This document shows positions 33,109 to 46,638 of a stretch of DNA of 64,000 nucleotides, in pieces. The stretch spans positions 248,001-312,000 of the forward strand of contig JAGMVK010000012.1 of assembly GCA_020747065.1 (NCBI GenBank). Direction: 5' to 3'. Origin of the DNA: Cadophora sp. MPI-SDFR-AT-0126 (lineage: Eukaryota > Ascomycota > Leotiomycetes > Helotiales > Ploettnerulaceae). Both the position numbers and the translations under genes were made by a program. The notes below the pieces were generated by a model. That model ran no database searches and had not been told where the DNA came from. It saw only the letters and a list, made by a program, of their open reading frames with translations. Every line of letters begins with the position of its first letter. Within the stretch, counting starts at the first letter, position 1.

Positions 33109-34266
33109 CTAGAATAAAGTCAAAGCAAGTTCGCTCTCCGTCAACGGCCAAAGGTTTTTCCACCAGGAGACAGCACCGACAACAAGCAGTACATAGTACG
33201 TAATCGTCCAAACAACATTCAACTCTCCACTATCTCTACTGGGCCCATCCTCACTTCGTTTTGCCTCCCCGGAATCCCTCTCTATCATGGCCGACTCCCC
33301 CGCGCTGACCCTCCCCCAAACGCGCGGCAAGCCCATCCAATTACAGAATGCATGGACGAGAATGACGCCTAGAAGACTTCCCGTCCTTAGATATAGGAAC
33401 GTAACATATCCTCCAAATAGCGTGGTATAGGATAGCTGTAATACAGAACGTGCGATTGCTGCAATGACAGGTGTGTCCGGATGTGTAATTCTGAATTCGT
33501 AAAAGTGATGAATATGCGCTAGGCCGAAGATAATAGGGGTCAGGAAGATTATTGTCGTATTTGATGTTCGAGCGAGGAGAAGGAGGGGTACGGATGCAGA
33601 CCGGAAGAGGACTTCTTCCGTAATTGGGCCCTGTGGAATCCGATCAGATGTGTTTTCTCAGCAAGGCAGACCTTTGTGATACATACTGCGACAAAGTTGC
33701 GCCATCCTATCCACCCACTGATAACAGTATTGAGCCCTCGCAGGCGAATCCAATCCCGCCATCCTCCTTCAGCGATACCGCCTTCAAAAAGGGGACCTAG
33801 AAACAGGATGGCCGTGAGCCCTACACTCTTCAGTGCTTCTAAAATGCCAATCGGGAACCATCCCATAAGATGTATGCTCTTGATTGGAGTTCCAGTCTCT
33901 ACGGACGAAAGGAGCACAAACGTGAATATGGAGCAGATTATGCAGGTTGTGGTGACGGAGCGTATCCTGCCACGAATAACGGACGGCGCATCGCGGGATA
34001 GGGTTGGTGAAGGGCGTGTAGTGGAGGAGAGGTAGAATGGTGCGACGTAGATGACAGTGTATGTGATCTATTCTCTGTCAGATGAGATCTTGTACTTCTA
34101 TATGACAGACATACCAACAAGGCTACCGCAGAGGTAGTACTGATGGGTGGTAATTCAGGCTCTGCTTCTTTGTCAGCTACGCTCAGCGGATACTTTGCGA
34201 GGCTTGCTAACCCTTTTCTCCAGTGTAGAACGCCTTCAGACGAGAGTATATGCCGGTTGGGGCCAT
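33109..34266 (-). CDS. RCE1: CAAX prenyl protease 2 (Rce1 homologue)
   Basis: Intramembrane protease of the ER that removes the last three residues from prenylated CAAX proteins such as Ras and Rho. On the minus strand the start is MAPTGIYSRLKAFYTGEK (34266). Short introns then join EAEPELPPISTTSAVALL and ITYTVIYVAPFYLSSTTRP. The catalytic parts of the CPBP/Abi fold are all present: GPITEEVLFR with the glutamate pair, IIFGLAHIHHFYEF, and GVILVHAFCNWMGLP with the C-terminal histidine and asparagine. Several hydrophobic segments surround them (ILEALKSVGLTAILFLGPL, VVWTITYYVLLVVGAVSWW). The order and motifs match eukaryotic Rce1 rather than bacterial CPBP proteins. The protein ends at 33109. Confidence 0.92.
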
Positions 34267-36604
34267 CCTGATCGCTGGTAGTGGTGTTCAATAGAGACGC
34301 ATTGGTAGAGGGCGAGGCTGGAGATGTAGCTGTCCTTGTTTGCTTGGCTCGGGAATGACAGGAAAAGATGAAATGTCACTTGGTATTTGACTGCAGGCTG
34401 TAGAAGAAGTGAAAGAGCACGGCTTCACGAGTTGCCAGGTGTTCTGAGTGTTGGAAGTTGTTTCTTTGCTTGTATGTACACCTGCATCCGGCGACTGTTG
34501 CACGACGAATTAAAGTTCTCGACTCCGCGGCCTTCGCTTCCAGCCAGATGATCGTGATATGATCAACAACATCAATCCACACTCTCCGCATCATACAGCA
34601 CGTTATCGATAGGCTCCATTCAAGTTGAAGAGATACCATGCGTTTCTACCAGGTACCATACCATACTACCTTGATGCCAGTTACCAATATGCATTCCAAA
34701 TTAAGACAAATTTGTTCTGTTTCGAGATGGGGAACGCATGAATCTGCATATTTAGCCCGTCCATCCAGATGGCATTCGAAGATTATCGGCGCATAGACTG
34801 CAGAGGGAACCCAATCATAGAGATAAGGACGTGGAGGGATAAATTCTATCCGTTCATTGCTACCAACATTGCTCGACGACGTGGCCAACAATGACCGGCA
34901 TGTAGCCAGCAGAGTGTTAAATTTTGGTGCTGGAATGCGGCTTTCAAGCTCTCAAGAAGTACAGTCGAATCGAAGTATTCTCAAACACCAAGCACACGAA
35001 AGAAGAACGTCACAGTCGGACTCGTCCTCAATAAGGCTGACCTTCTCCCTCAAATTGTCTTACTTCCAAGATCGTACCCGGGTCTCTTGATAGGTCACAG
35101 TCGACAAATCACGGAGGTGGCTGATGGTTTCCCCTTACCCCTGAATGGAAGCTCGGCTCTCGCTTGCGAAATGAAGTCATCAACAGATCCACTTCAACGC
35201 GTCCCCAACGCGTCCAGGAGACATGTCAAGAACAAGGTTCGTTGCATGTGCATGCGCAAGTGTATCCAGCCACCAATTAATGTGCGGCTGGATGCAGAGA
35301 GAAAAGAAAGAAATGGAAAAGGCGGAGATTACACCATTAAAAAAAGATCCATTCCACCTACACCAGCTGGGTAACCCTGACGCGAAAGGGGTTGGGGAAT
35401 AGGGCACCTATCGTTGACGGACACGAGGGGTCGATAGAAGAGGGAGAGGAGAGGAGAGGGTGGATATTTCGATATGATCTTCCCACAATCGCAATCGTTA
35501 TCGCCAATCAGTGGCATTCCATATCTCCAAGTGCATAAGGAATTTGGGTCTATCCTTACTTCGCGGTAATAGTACTGTCTTCTAACCATAGCTTCTGTGA
35601 CTTCTTTGACGTAGATACCTTGAAAAGACAGAATATCGCGATAATTTCAAGCTCTGGGTTTCTTTTCTATCTTTCTCTTTCCTTGTTCACCGACTTTAGC
35701 CCCTCCACACCAGTCTACAGACGCGGCGCACAAGGGCGGATCTCATCGTTGGCGCTGCGTACACGATGCAGCTAACGAAGCAAGCAGCAAGCCGCGCCAA
35801 AAGATTCTCTCCCTCCCTACCAAACAAACACCCCAGCTCGACGTGGCTCTACACCGTTCCCGTCCCTGATTTCCCTTCCTCCTGGAGACCTGCAGAAACG
35901 CAAGCCCTGGTCGAAATGCCGCCTTCTATCGAATGGTTTGCCCGCTGCTGCAGCTGGTGCATAAACTCTTCCCAGCCATCCAATGGCAAACCGGTTTCCA
36001 CCAGAGGCAGAACTTCGACGGCGCTCAATCGGGAGGTGCAGCACCGAGTGGGCAAGGCGCATCTCCAAATTAATCCATCCAGATATGTCGCCGCCGAGGC
36101 GACAGATTGGATTCCAGGCCTCCGATCTCTCGATCTTTCTTTCCTTCTCTCTCTTCCTCTCTCTATTCCTGTTTAAGTTCCTCTCTGTCTTTCATCTTTT
36201 GAAGCCTTTGAGCTTATCCGCCAGACCATCCCTCACACTCCTTCCTGGGACATTTCGTTACTTTTGTTTTCTTGTACTCATCACGCGCTTCCACGACTTT
36301 ATGACAGTTAATTCATAATAGACGACTCTTTCAATACCCAGATACCACTCCTATATCGAAGCCCCCCCGTCCCAAACTCATATCAGATCATACGTATACA
36401 GTGCGGTACTTACTCGCCGGCGGAAGACAAAGGAAGACAGACAGACTCAGCTTATATCTACTATCACCCTCCTCGGACACGATCTATCAAATTTGAGCGT
36501 CTCAATGCTCTCGTTATGAACTCTCATGGGCTTGCTGGCAGCCGGACGACGCTTCAATCGAACATTGAGATTGAAATAGGAACTGGAACGAGAAATACGA
36601 ACTC
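34267..36604. other. Divergent control region between RCE1 and the serine-rich gene
   Basis: A 2.3-kb space between two start codons on opposite strands. Frames at 34288-34891 (-) and 35766-36318 (+) show no known motif. A pyrimidine-rich tract (about 36130-36200) precedes the serine-rich gene and may lie in its leader. No mobile element was recognised. Confidence 0.4.
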
Positions 36605-39313
36605 ATGTCGGAATCAGACTCGCCTAGACGCATTTTGCACGAGAGAAGCCCTTCGCACAACAACGAACTTGCCAGAATCCGACTCGTGCCCTCGACTCCT
36701 CCGCGACTCCTTGGACGAGATGGAATTGACGAGATCTATTCACGGACGCCCCTCCCAACTCATCCGAGTCACTTTCTCGGCCCCGGCAAAGGGAAGGGTA
36801 AGGAAAAGATACAGGGGCTGCCACCGGGACTGGGGCTCGGGCAGGGATCACACACTCCTGCATTAGACGAGGAGTTTCAACGAACCACCACAGTCCAAGC
36901 ACAGAGGAGCTTCAGTGGTGCGAGTGCCTCTTCTGGCTCGACAACGCATACACATCAGCCTCAAAGGCCCAATTCTGCTACAGGATCTCCTAGCTCAAGG
37001 CCGAAACCCCCTGCAAAGAAGCGCCTACACATCCATAAGGACAACAAGACCTTCTCCCTGCTCCAGGACGACCCCCAATCACCTCAATCGGGGGACGATG
37101 GCTCGAAATCACCGACTTCCCTCTTCTCAGCCAGTCAAAGGTCGTCCGACTCGCTCCCCTTGAACACTGGTAATGCAAGAGATCGATCTAATTCTACGAC
37201 TTTATGCGCTCCCGAAGTGTCATCAGCTGTAATTCCTGCCACTCCGGCAGCCTCGCAAAGTAATAAGCAACCTATATCTGCAGATCATATAACCAACTCT
37301 CCCTGGAACTATCAACTCGTCGGTGGTCTTCGAAAGGTGCCCAAAACTCCAGACCTCAAGCAGAGAGCCACTACTTCGTCTGAAAGCCCGCTCCCACCTC
37401 TGCCAGAGACTTCAGACCGAACACCTACCGGCTCTGTGTCGCACGATCTCTCCACGAAACCATCCTTTGTATCTACGGAAACCAACACAACCACCTCCGA
37501 GAACACCAATTACAAAGTCTACGGCGAGAACTCTGCCACGAACTCTGACGCTGCACCTCCGTCATCCAGTGATTCCAACTACCAAATTATCGGAGAGTCT
37601 TCCCCACCCGGGTCTGTCATTTACCGTCCACGTACTTCACCGTCAGAAGAAGAAAACAGCAACTACGAGTTACACGGCGAACTTTCCCCCGCGAACTCCT
37701 ACATCGACCTCATACAGCCAGGAGGATATTCACAAGAATCTCTCGTCGTACCCCCGCTCAACACCAAAGTTCGGAGTCGAAGATCCAACGAAACCCTAGG
37801 ATACTACAAGTCCCGGTCCAGAGAATCGCTTCGAACCGGTTCGCTGACATCAATTTCAACCGTACTTAGCCAGCAAGAAGCTTTCCGAGCAATCGTAGGC
37901 AGCGGCGCACTCATACAATTACCCATCCTCAAACAACAGAAACCTCAGGGGTCGAGTTCATGGGCGGAGCCTCCAAGTCTAAGTTTCCACCCACCGCGGT
38001 CACACATGAACGAGCACCCGCATCAATGGAGCTCACAGCTGTCAACTGTGCTCTCGGTGTCGGATGGCGGCACCGATCGAAATTCCCGCTCGTGGTCGAG
38101 CGACAATGGCAGGAGGAGCAGCGGATACCCGAGCTCGCAGAGTCGGCACAGCAGACAGATGTTGAGCATCAGCTCCTCAGTGGCACAAGATGAACTATCC
38201 TCCCGATCACGAACCAACTCAATCGAACCTCCAACCCCAGCATTCGCGCGAAATGGACGTCACAATAGCAGTTCTTCGATCAGGATGGTTGAGGATGTGG
38301 ACGAGTACGGAGATGGGATCACGGATATGCAGGACTTGCGGGCGAGGCCGTCTCGGACGCGATTATCCAGCTATTTTAACAGCGGCTCATCGGATAATGG
38401 CCGAACGAATACTATGCGTTCAACCGCCAGTTCACGAGCAAACAGCTTGCTGGCGGGATCTATACCTACTTGGGCGAAGCTGTACTATGGAAGTGGAGAA
38501 AGGCGATATATAGGCGCGCCAGGAAGTTCCACGGATGGAACCGACAGCCGCAGTAATTCTTTCCGAACAGGCTCTCCCAACACGGATCACTTTCCTTTAA
38601 GTATATACAGCCCACGGCGGCGACCGCGGGAGATGAATGGCCAGTCAACGCGGGGATCGATGGAGATCACCCCGGCGCCTCAAAGGGGCGATGATGGCCG
38701 ATTTAATACGAACGACCCATACTCGAGACGTTTCAGGACTTGGAGCATGTCGAGCATCTGGTCGCCACACCTACGACTCGATCGACGGGCTACCCGTCGA
38801 AGTGTTTGGGAGCCGCCGTCTGTGAACTGGTCTACGGAAGGTGGATGGTTTGGACGGCGGAATGTACAAATAGTAATGTTTATTGTGGGGTTTATTTTCC
38901 CCTTTGGTAAGTCCATCTGTTCCTCGTCCTTCGCAGCCCAAAAACTCAAATTCTAGACTTCTTTGCTAACTCACATATGCAGCTTGGATGGTAGCAGCTC
39001 TGCTACCCCTTCCCCCTCACCCAATTCGCGATATGAGTGAGCGGGACAACAGCCGGAGCAACCTGGACAGCTCTCACGACCGCGAGAACCAACACGAGAC
39101 ACCGAATGATTACACACGCCAATTTGGCCCTATGGACGAGGCGCGGTATGAGAGCGCAAAATGGTGGCGCAGGTTGAATCGGTACATGTCTTTTGTTGGA
39201 GTACTTGTTCTGGCTGCTATTGTAAGTCCACTCTCCCAGCGTGCTCTGTACGAACGCAACTAATGCAATAGCAGGCTGTTCTGGTAGTTGTGGGCATCAA
39301 CCAGGGGTGGTGA
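36605..39313 (+). CDS. Large serine-rich protein with C-terminal double membrane segment
   Basis: Three exons (36605-38906, 38983-39221, 39275-39313) join in phase to about 859 residues. Residues 1-730 are disordered, rich in Ser, Arg, Pro and Asn, with many SP/TP and RSxS sites (RRSSGYPSSQSRHSRQM, PSRTRLSSYF). A pattern of SNYxxxGE repeats occurs near 37500-37690 (NTNYKVYGE, SNYQIIGE, SNYELHGE). The end has two hydrophobic segments, IVMFIVGFIFPFAWMVAALL and VGVLVLAAIAVLVVVGI, flanking a hydrophilic loop with KWWRRLNRYM. Similar Ser-rich, C-terminally anchored proteins are annotated in many Pezizomycotina as serine-rich proteins of unknown role. The last coding exon has only 39 bases. The dense phospho-site pattern suggests cytosolic regulation, which is inference. 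Confidence 0.75.
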
Positions 39314-40276
39314 AGATCTCATCATAATCCACCACATCGTACCACTTCATTTTTCACGAAATTTCATCCACACTGTCACAATTAGACACCCCACATTTCC
39401 TTCACCACATCACAAAAGCGACACTAGATCTCATTTACCATTTACCTTGCGATTTACTGCGGACACAACACTACACATTTTTATTACCACTCTATTTTAC
39501 CGATTCTCCTTTTTTCTGTACACTATATATACACACGCCTTCGACGACTAGTTCGGGTCAGGTCTGGACGATTTCATCACCACGATGATTTATTGCCTGC
39601 CTCACATGCCACAACTACAGAATGGGATGGGAAAGGCGGGCGTGTTGCGAGCATTATACCCTATTGAATGCGGGATCTTTTGACCGAATGTTTTCTGGTT
39701 ACGAAATATGCGAGATGCGCTGATGCATGTTGTTTCTTTGACGCCCTTTGAGGCTTTGTTTTGATTAGAGAGGAAGAGAAAGCAATGGCGCTTGGTTCAG
39801 CTAGTGTAATCGAGTGCTCTGAAAGAAGAGGGAATCGAGAGCAAGGAGAGGGAGAGAGAAGATGCATGAGAATGAGAATGAAGAGAACGCTATCATCTAT
39901 ATCTGGTAAAGCTTTTTGATCAGTGACAAAGGTCGTAGAGTTGTGAAGAGAGTGCTCTCGCTTATATCCGCGACAATGAATGGAATTTGTTTATTTTCGT
40001 GTGAATGGTATTTTGGGGGTATTTGTGGTACTGCATCGGGAGCACATTTGCTCTGTATTTTTGGCATTGAGGTTTCTCCTCGCGCATCTCACTTTAAAGG
40101 CGGCAGAGTTTCTCGAGACGCCAGCCTTGCATTCCTTGCCTCCTGACCCCATCCAAGATGTTCCGGGTCCATCCCACCATGCGTCAATAGCATAGCGCTT
40201 AAGCAGGCGCACATCTTGCGCGCCACTCTCATCCTCAGACGAAACACAGCTGACGATCAAATTATGATAAGATCAT
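39314..40276. other. Convergent intergenic stretch
   Basis: Lies between the ends of the serine-rich gene (+) and the MBOAT acyltransferase (-). Contains AT-rich 3' flank sequence and a GA-rich run near 39830-39890. No gene was recognised. Confidence 0.45.
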
Positions 40277-42164
40277 TCAAATCGCCTTCGCCTTCTCTGC
40301 CGGCATAGTAGACGCCTTCTTTAAACTCCCCCTCCGCTGCCTGGCTTCCATCTCCCTCTTAACCTCATCCATCAATTCCTCCAAATCCTTCTGCGGCTCA
40401 CTCGGTAACCCCAGCACCGGCTCCTTACTCGCCAGACTCTCCTGGCTATGCGTTCTCTGCAGCGGACCGGTGGTTCCTGCTCGCTGGTTGAGATGCTTGA
40501 TGAGGATGGCCTTGGCGGGGGAGGCAAAAAAGGCTGTTGCGAGGGCGGTAAGGATTACGACGTAGAAGTAGACACGGGCCCAGACTAGGAAGGAGGCGGG
40601 GAGGGTGAGGAGCACGAAGGGTGCGGTGGTGAAGGAGAAGGTGAGTTGTGTTACGAGGTAGGAGAATATATCGTAGTAGATCTTGTAAGACGTTGGTTGG
40701 GTGGTTTTCGGGTCGAGGAAGAAGGGGCGGAAGTAGCGTCGGCAGTCTGAGATTTTGTCAGTATGGGCCAGATCATCTCATCGGTATTGTTCTTGAGGGC
40801 TTACTCTTTGCAACTGTCTGGACGAAGCTCGCAAGAACGAATGTCAAGTAGTAGCCCGGATAAAATCCATGCCAGAAGGCACTGGTAACAAATGTTGCCA
40901 TGCTAGCACGAAAGCCTGGCTTCTTTCCCCGAGGAGTTACTCGAAGGTAGATGTAGTTCCGGAGCCAGTTGTTCGTGTTCATGTTCCAATTGCCCAGATA
41001 TGCCCTGGTGTTCTGAGCAGACTCGACACCCCAGGGGTTCACATTTCGTAATCGATCCCATGATACCTTCCCAGTCACTGGATCAATCCCCTTGTAACCA
41101 AGACCAGAAAGAATGCAGGCCCCTTCCGTAAGAGCCCATACACCGTAATACTTCAGTCTGGTGGTAAAGCCAAGCATATGAAGTAGCCAGATTCGGTGAC
41201 CAAAACCATAGGTCATGTATTTATCACCGGTCAATAAGTCCGGATAGTACCAGCCACTCAACTTCAAGAAGAGGAGAATCCAGAAAAGTCCTGTAGCGGC
41301 CTTCCAAGCTGCAGGAGTGCCACTTCGAGGAATTTTCCTCTTCTTCCGCGTTGGAGCTTTCTTTGAGGGAGAAACTCCAGCTGGTACTTCAAACATAGTT
41401 GTTTCAATCCACCGTCTGTAATCCACATAGTCGAAAGCCGGCCCTGCAAAAAGAGCTGGGAAGTACAGAACATAGCCTGCAAAATCTAAGAGACTCGGAA
41501 GCTTTTTGAGAGCCCTTTCTTTCTGAAAATCGGATAAATCTTTCTCTGGTAGCCGACCGTCCGCAACATTCCAACAGAAAGCCGTGAGCTTCATGACGAG
41601 GACCATTTGTGCGCCTGTAATATCCACAGCTCCAGGATCATTCACCCATTGGCGTGCTATATGGCTCACGGACATGTGTCCCATGAGGAAGACGAAGCCA
41701 ATCCATGGCATGAAAGGTCCGTCGACATAGTGTGCGATAGAGTACGCGCCGATGGAGCTTATTGCTAGGGTTCTTGCACCGGCCCATAAGTCGAATAGTC
41801 CAACCAGGTAGAATGTAGATACACTGCATTTATTAGTAGGAATTCCGCTGCCTGGGAGAAAGACGACTTGCCCAATTATAAAGAGGTTCTTCAGGTATGG
41901 TTTCTCGTCTGGTACTCGCTTCAGGAGCGCAGCAAGAGGATATGAGAGCAAAAAGGAGGTGATCAGCTTGACTATAGTAGTTTATTAGTTAAAATAAAGA
42001 CTGCGGAAGGAAGGAAGAGCTGGGTGCTTCATCACTTACGTTCATCTGTTGAAGCTCCCAAGATGCCAGCAGCATACTCAAAAGCTGGTTGACGTCAGAC
42101 GCGGCCGCACCAGAAAAAGGGAACATCTCTCTTGGGCCTTACGGAGGTTAATGTAGGGAAGCAT
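40277..42164 (-). CDS. ALE1: MBOAT lysophospholipid acyltransferase (Ale1-type)
   Basis: Acylates lysophospholipids in the ER, part of the Lands cycle and of phosphatidic acid synthesis. The minus-strand start MLPYINL (42164) joins PFEYAAGILGASTDEL and then KLITSFLLSYPLAALLKRVP. Three short introns lie in the first 350 bases or follow the catalytic part. Conserved elements are NPWGVESAQNTRAYLGNWNM, NTNNWLRNYIYLR, and SAFWHGFYPGYYLTF with the MBOAT histidine. Many hydrophobic segments run throughout. The C-terminal exon begins CRRYFRPFF and ends in a charged tail (EELMDEVKREMEARQRRGSL) that is predicted cytosolic. Overall order matches Ale1/Slc4 and mammalian LPCAT3/MBOAT relatives. Its start is divergent from that of VPS45. 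Confidence 0.9.
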
Positions 42165-42873
42165 TGTGTCGTACTGGTGATAGTCCGAAGCTGCAGGACA
42201 AGATGCGATATTGTGCTTTGAGGCTATCGTTTCTCCATCTGCAACGGTGGAGCAGGATGGAGCTTCTGATATGAAAGAGTTGTGTTGTGGTGTTTGGTTT
42301 GGTTGGGACAAAGCGAGGATCAGAAACAAAGTAGAGCTAATGAAGCCTGGACATCGGGGGCAGTCTGCCGCGGTCAGGCGGGCGGTTGCGCGTGCTACAG
42401 GGCTAGCTGACGCCCTTGCTCCCTAGCAAGGTACCCACCCATATTCCTTTGGTGGAACTCGATCATCTGTTCAATACCAAACCCGGCTGCCTCGAGGAAT
42501 TGTATCGCTGTGCCGCAACTTTTGAACTCACTCCCACGATTCTACATTGCGACTATACGATACGACAGAACGAGCCCGAGGCAATCACGTTCGCAGAGCA
42601 AGCCCTCAACATTCGGAATCCTTGACGGCTGCGATCAGCCTCACACGGTCTCTGACTTCCACCCCTCCATACTCGAATATACGAGCGAACTTTCATCGCA
42701 TTGGCAAGGGTAGACCACTGAAAAGCTGGGGAGGACCATCTAAAGCTTCATAAGATTTCAGTCGAGCTCCCAGTCTGGTGTCCCGGTCGAGAATCGCATC
42801 GATTTAGCGCCCCAGTTGGGAGGCATTGTCCAGTGCCCTAAAGAGATGAGAAACATACCCGAACCTTGACAAC
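42165..42873. promoter_or_regulatory. Divergent promoter between ALE1 and VPS45
   Basis: A 709-bp space with start codons on either side. Small frames here (42416-42753) overlap one another and have no known content. No TATA box was clear on either side. Confidence 0.45.
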
Positions 42874-44703
42874 ATGGACGTCGTACAGACCGTGTCGGGG
42901 TACATCTCCAAGATGGTGTCTGCTGGGGACAGCGCATCTGGAACACCATCTGCTAAAATGAAGATCTTACTGTTGGACAGCGACACAGTGTCCATAGTCT
43001 CTACAGCAATCACTCAATCTGCGCTGCTGAACCACGAAGTCTACCTGATAGACCGGCTAGACAACCAGAATCGAGAGAAGATGCGGCATTTGCGATGTTT
43101 ATGCTTTGTGCGACCTTCTGCGGATTCCATACAGTTCCTTATTGATGAGTTCCGGGAGCCGAAGTACGGCGAATACAATATATATTTCAGTAATGTGGTC
43201 AAGAAGTCGTCGCTAGAACGCCTGGCTGAGGCGGATGATCATGAAGTTGTGAGAGTGGTGCAGGAGCATTTCGCAGATTACATCGTAGTAAACCCGGACC
43301 TCTTTACCCTGGATCTTGCATTTCCAAGGCAGCGGATTTGGAGCACAAACCCGGACATGTGGAATACGGATGCTTTGCAAAGAACGACGGAAGGGCTGGT
43401 CGGGGTCCTTCTATCATTGAAGAAGAAGCCTCTGATACGATATGAGAAGAACAGCCTTCTCGCTAAGAAGCTGGCTACGGAAGTTCGATATCATATCACT
43501 CAAGAAGATCAGTTATTTGATTTCAGAAAGGTCGACACACCTCCAATACTTCTCATCTTGGACCGTAGGGATGACCCTATTACGCCTCTCCTGACACAAT
43601 GGACATACCAGGCAATGGTCCATGAATTACTTGGTATCCAGAATGGCCGTGTGGATCTGAGCGATGTTCCTGATGTACGGCCAGAGCTCAAGGAAGTCGT
43701 TTTGTCTCAAGATCAAGATCCTTTCTTCAAGAAGAATATGTTTCTCAACTTTGGAGACCTTGGTGGAAACATCAAAGATTACGTAGAGCAGTACCAGTCC
43801 AAAACCAAGAACAGCTCAAACATCGAATCAATAGCCGACATGAAGCGCTTTATTGAAGAGTATCCGGAATTTCGAAAGCTGTCAGGTAACGTGAGTAAGC
43901 ATGTAACTCTAGTAGGCGAGCTCAGTAGGAAAGTTGGCGCAGAAAATCTTCTGGAAGTTAGTGAAGTGGAGCAAAGCCTAGCATGCAATGATAATCATGC
44001 TAGCGATTTGAAGGTTCGTAGCCCATCCGGATACATCTGTCCTCGACACTGACCTTTACAGAACGTCCAAAGGCTCATCCAATCACCAACGGTCACCGCT
44101 GATTCTAAGCTTCGCCTCGTGGCCCTTTACTCCCTGCGGTATGAGAAGCATCCTCAAAATGCTTTGCCGATCTTAGTGGACTTGCTCGGCGCGGCTGGGA
44201 ATGTACCACAGCGGCGAATCGATCTCATCGCGAAACTGCTGATCTACCACTCATCATTGCAACAAACCCAGTCCGCAGGTGGTATCTCGGACATGTTCGA
44301 ATCAGCTGGCATCTTCTCAGGGGCTCGAGATCGCTTCAAAGGTCTCAAGGGAGTGGAAAATGTCTATACCCAGCACTCACCTCGGCTAGAACTCACACTT
44401 CAAAATCTCATTAAGGGACGTCTCAGGGAACAACAGTACCCATTTGTAGAAGGAGGCGGGTCAACGAGGGACAAGCCCCAAGACATCATCCTATTCATCG
44501 TCGGAGGAGTCACATTCGAAGAAGCGAAGACGGTGTCTCAGCTCAATGCCTCGTCGCCAGGCGTCCGTATTGTCATTGGTGGGACGAGTGTGCATAACAG
44601 CACGACTTTCTTGGAAGAAATGGAGGATGCGGTGTCATCTTGGCCTGAGCCTCCACCTACGACCGCAGCGGGCAGGTTACGGAAGGAGACCGGAAGACGG
44701 TGA
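42874..44703 (+). CDS. VPS45: Vacuolar sorting Sec1/Munc18 protein Vps45
   Basis: SM-family protein that binds the syntaxin Tlg2 and controls SNARE fusion at the Golgi/endosome. Two exons (42874-44013 and 44062-44703) join in phase across a 48-nt intron, giving 593 residues, normal for the family. Recognisable parts are KILLLDSDTVSIVSTAITQS and EVYLIDRLDN, then HLRCLCFVRPSADSIQFL with PKYGEYNIYFSNVVKKS, then LLILDRRDDPITPLLTQWTY, then MFLNFGDLGGNIKDYVEQYQ and IEEYPEFRKLSGNVSKHVTL. The last exon has DIILFIVGGVTFEEAKTV and VRIVIGGTSVHNSTTFLEEM, typical of the Vps45 C-terminus. The tail is short and basic. The start at 42874 fits the family. Confidence 0.96.
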
Positions 44704-46638
44704 TTTTGAGCCAGTGCATGACGGGGTGTGAGGAATTTGGTGGGGAGGGATACATCAAGACAAATATCAAGATAGAAATCTATTCGGTTCATGCCGCAGG
44801 TCAAGAGATGTTCAGGTCATTCCGTCTTCCTCGTAGGGATTTTGTTACCAGACTCTCGGGGCGCATGATTCGTAGCCATATAAGCATAGCAGCATCCCAG
44901 CCACGATGATTCATGATATCTACTTTCATATCATCCAAGGTATGGTCCGTCGATTTTGAATATTAGTCACAGCTCATGAAGGAATTTCACAGAGCTGCCC
45001 CTATTGCTAGAGTTTACACCTGAGTTCAAGTTCTCTAAATTGCATCTTTCTCTTTGCAGCCCCCACGCGGTGTTCAAGCAAGTGTTGGAGTCCCCATAAG
45101 GGTCCCCTATACATTCTGGATACCAGACTCCATCATTGTCTCTGCTTCATTCGAAGCTATGAACATCATGTTCTATAGCCCATTCAGCTGGACCGAAAGT
45201 TCACGTCTCCAAGATAAAGTTGAATTGTCTACAGTTCAAAGCTGTATTTTGCAGCACACACGTCTGTCATCTTGCCAAACGTTTGTTCGACAGCGGATGA
45301 TAAGCATACAAAAGGATCTAGACATGTACCATAGGCTTTCCACCATTCTCGCACTCTCTTTGAGTCAAATCTCAACGCTCCAAGCAGACTTCGACTTCCG
45401 TGTAGGAAGAAGTCTTCCTGTCAATCACCACGTTGTGTCAAATCTTGAATCAAACAGCTACACGAATTGAGAGCGGAATCACGGATTTGCAATTCGCATC
45501 TGCAAGGATTCAGTCTTTTGCCTAGTCTCGAGTTTCTTCTGCAATCTGAAGGTCCAAGCAATGCCAGCCAGCACACTGTTGTCACTAGGATTGATCCAGA
45601 GATGATTCTCAAGGACGGCAGACTTTCTCGCGATTCACGACTGCCTAGCTTTGCCCATTGATCTTGCAGAGCTGCTTGAGCTGGGCTCGGCTGGGCGTGA
45701 TGAGATATCACTAATTAGGACTACCAGTCAAGCTTGATATGCATCACTTTGTATTTGATACCTATCCTGATACTAACCATGTGCGTAAGTATGTATCTGT
45801 TACATCCTCCCAGTCAATGGGAAATCTCCACGGAACAAGTACGGGAGAATGGAGCTTTCTACTGTGATTGTCGTTTGTGCCAGTCCAGTTGCCTAGCATC
45901 TCATAATGAGGAGACTCAAGGAACATCATTGCACCCATGGATGTGCGTCTCAAGAGCGAGACTCAGACCCGTCTCTGACAAAGACAAGACGTGGAGGACC
46001 TCCAGCACATGTATCTGTTGTCCAAATGGAGCAGGAGAAAGGAAGGTAGTGAAAGATCAATGAGAATGCACATTCCTCGCTCCAATAACAACATAAAGCA
46101 GTCCCAAAATCCTCGGAACAAAATAGATTGGGATGCTGGTATGTCTGTAATCGAGCCCGAATATTTATGCCTTTCAGTAACCTATGATGAATGATTTAGG
46201 TCTTTGTTTTAGGTATGCTGAGTTGCAGGTAAGAATTGAATGACGTGTGAGAATCTGCCGGCGGAGTTGCAGAGGATATTCGAGGAGGAACGAAGAGGTG
46301 TGAAACGGCCGATTTTGCTTCGTGGGAACGAAGGCGATGTAATCCGGGCGGCAAGTCACCGTTCCAAATGCCTTATGCAATTCAGCGAGGGTGTGGCAAT
46401 TCGTAGCGGGAATTTGTGTACCTGAATGATGACTCCAAGAGACAACGGAGGCCTTGAAGTCTGCATGATACAAAACTTCCTGGGAAGGCATGACGGATCT
46501 GCCATTGTTGACCGCTGTATATGTACAAAGGACGCATTCATGTTCTTCAGCGTAGGATATCTCGCTTGCCAGTTTCGTTTCGAAAATGCTTCATGCTCAC
46601 TTGGCAGAGCTTTATATTTATACAGATGATATTACACT
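44704..46638. other. Convergent intergenic stretch, 1.9 kb
   Basis: Lies between the ends of VPS45 (+) and cardiolipin synthase (-), so it should contain only 3' flanks. It is long for that, but the frames at 45054-45470 (+), 45421-45711 (-) and 46174-46491 (-) are unrecognised and overlap. A lost gene is possible. No repeat was seen. Confidence 0.4.
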
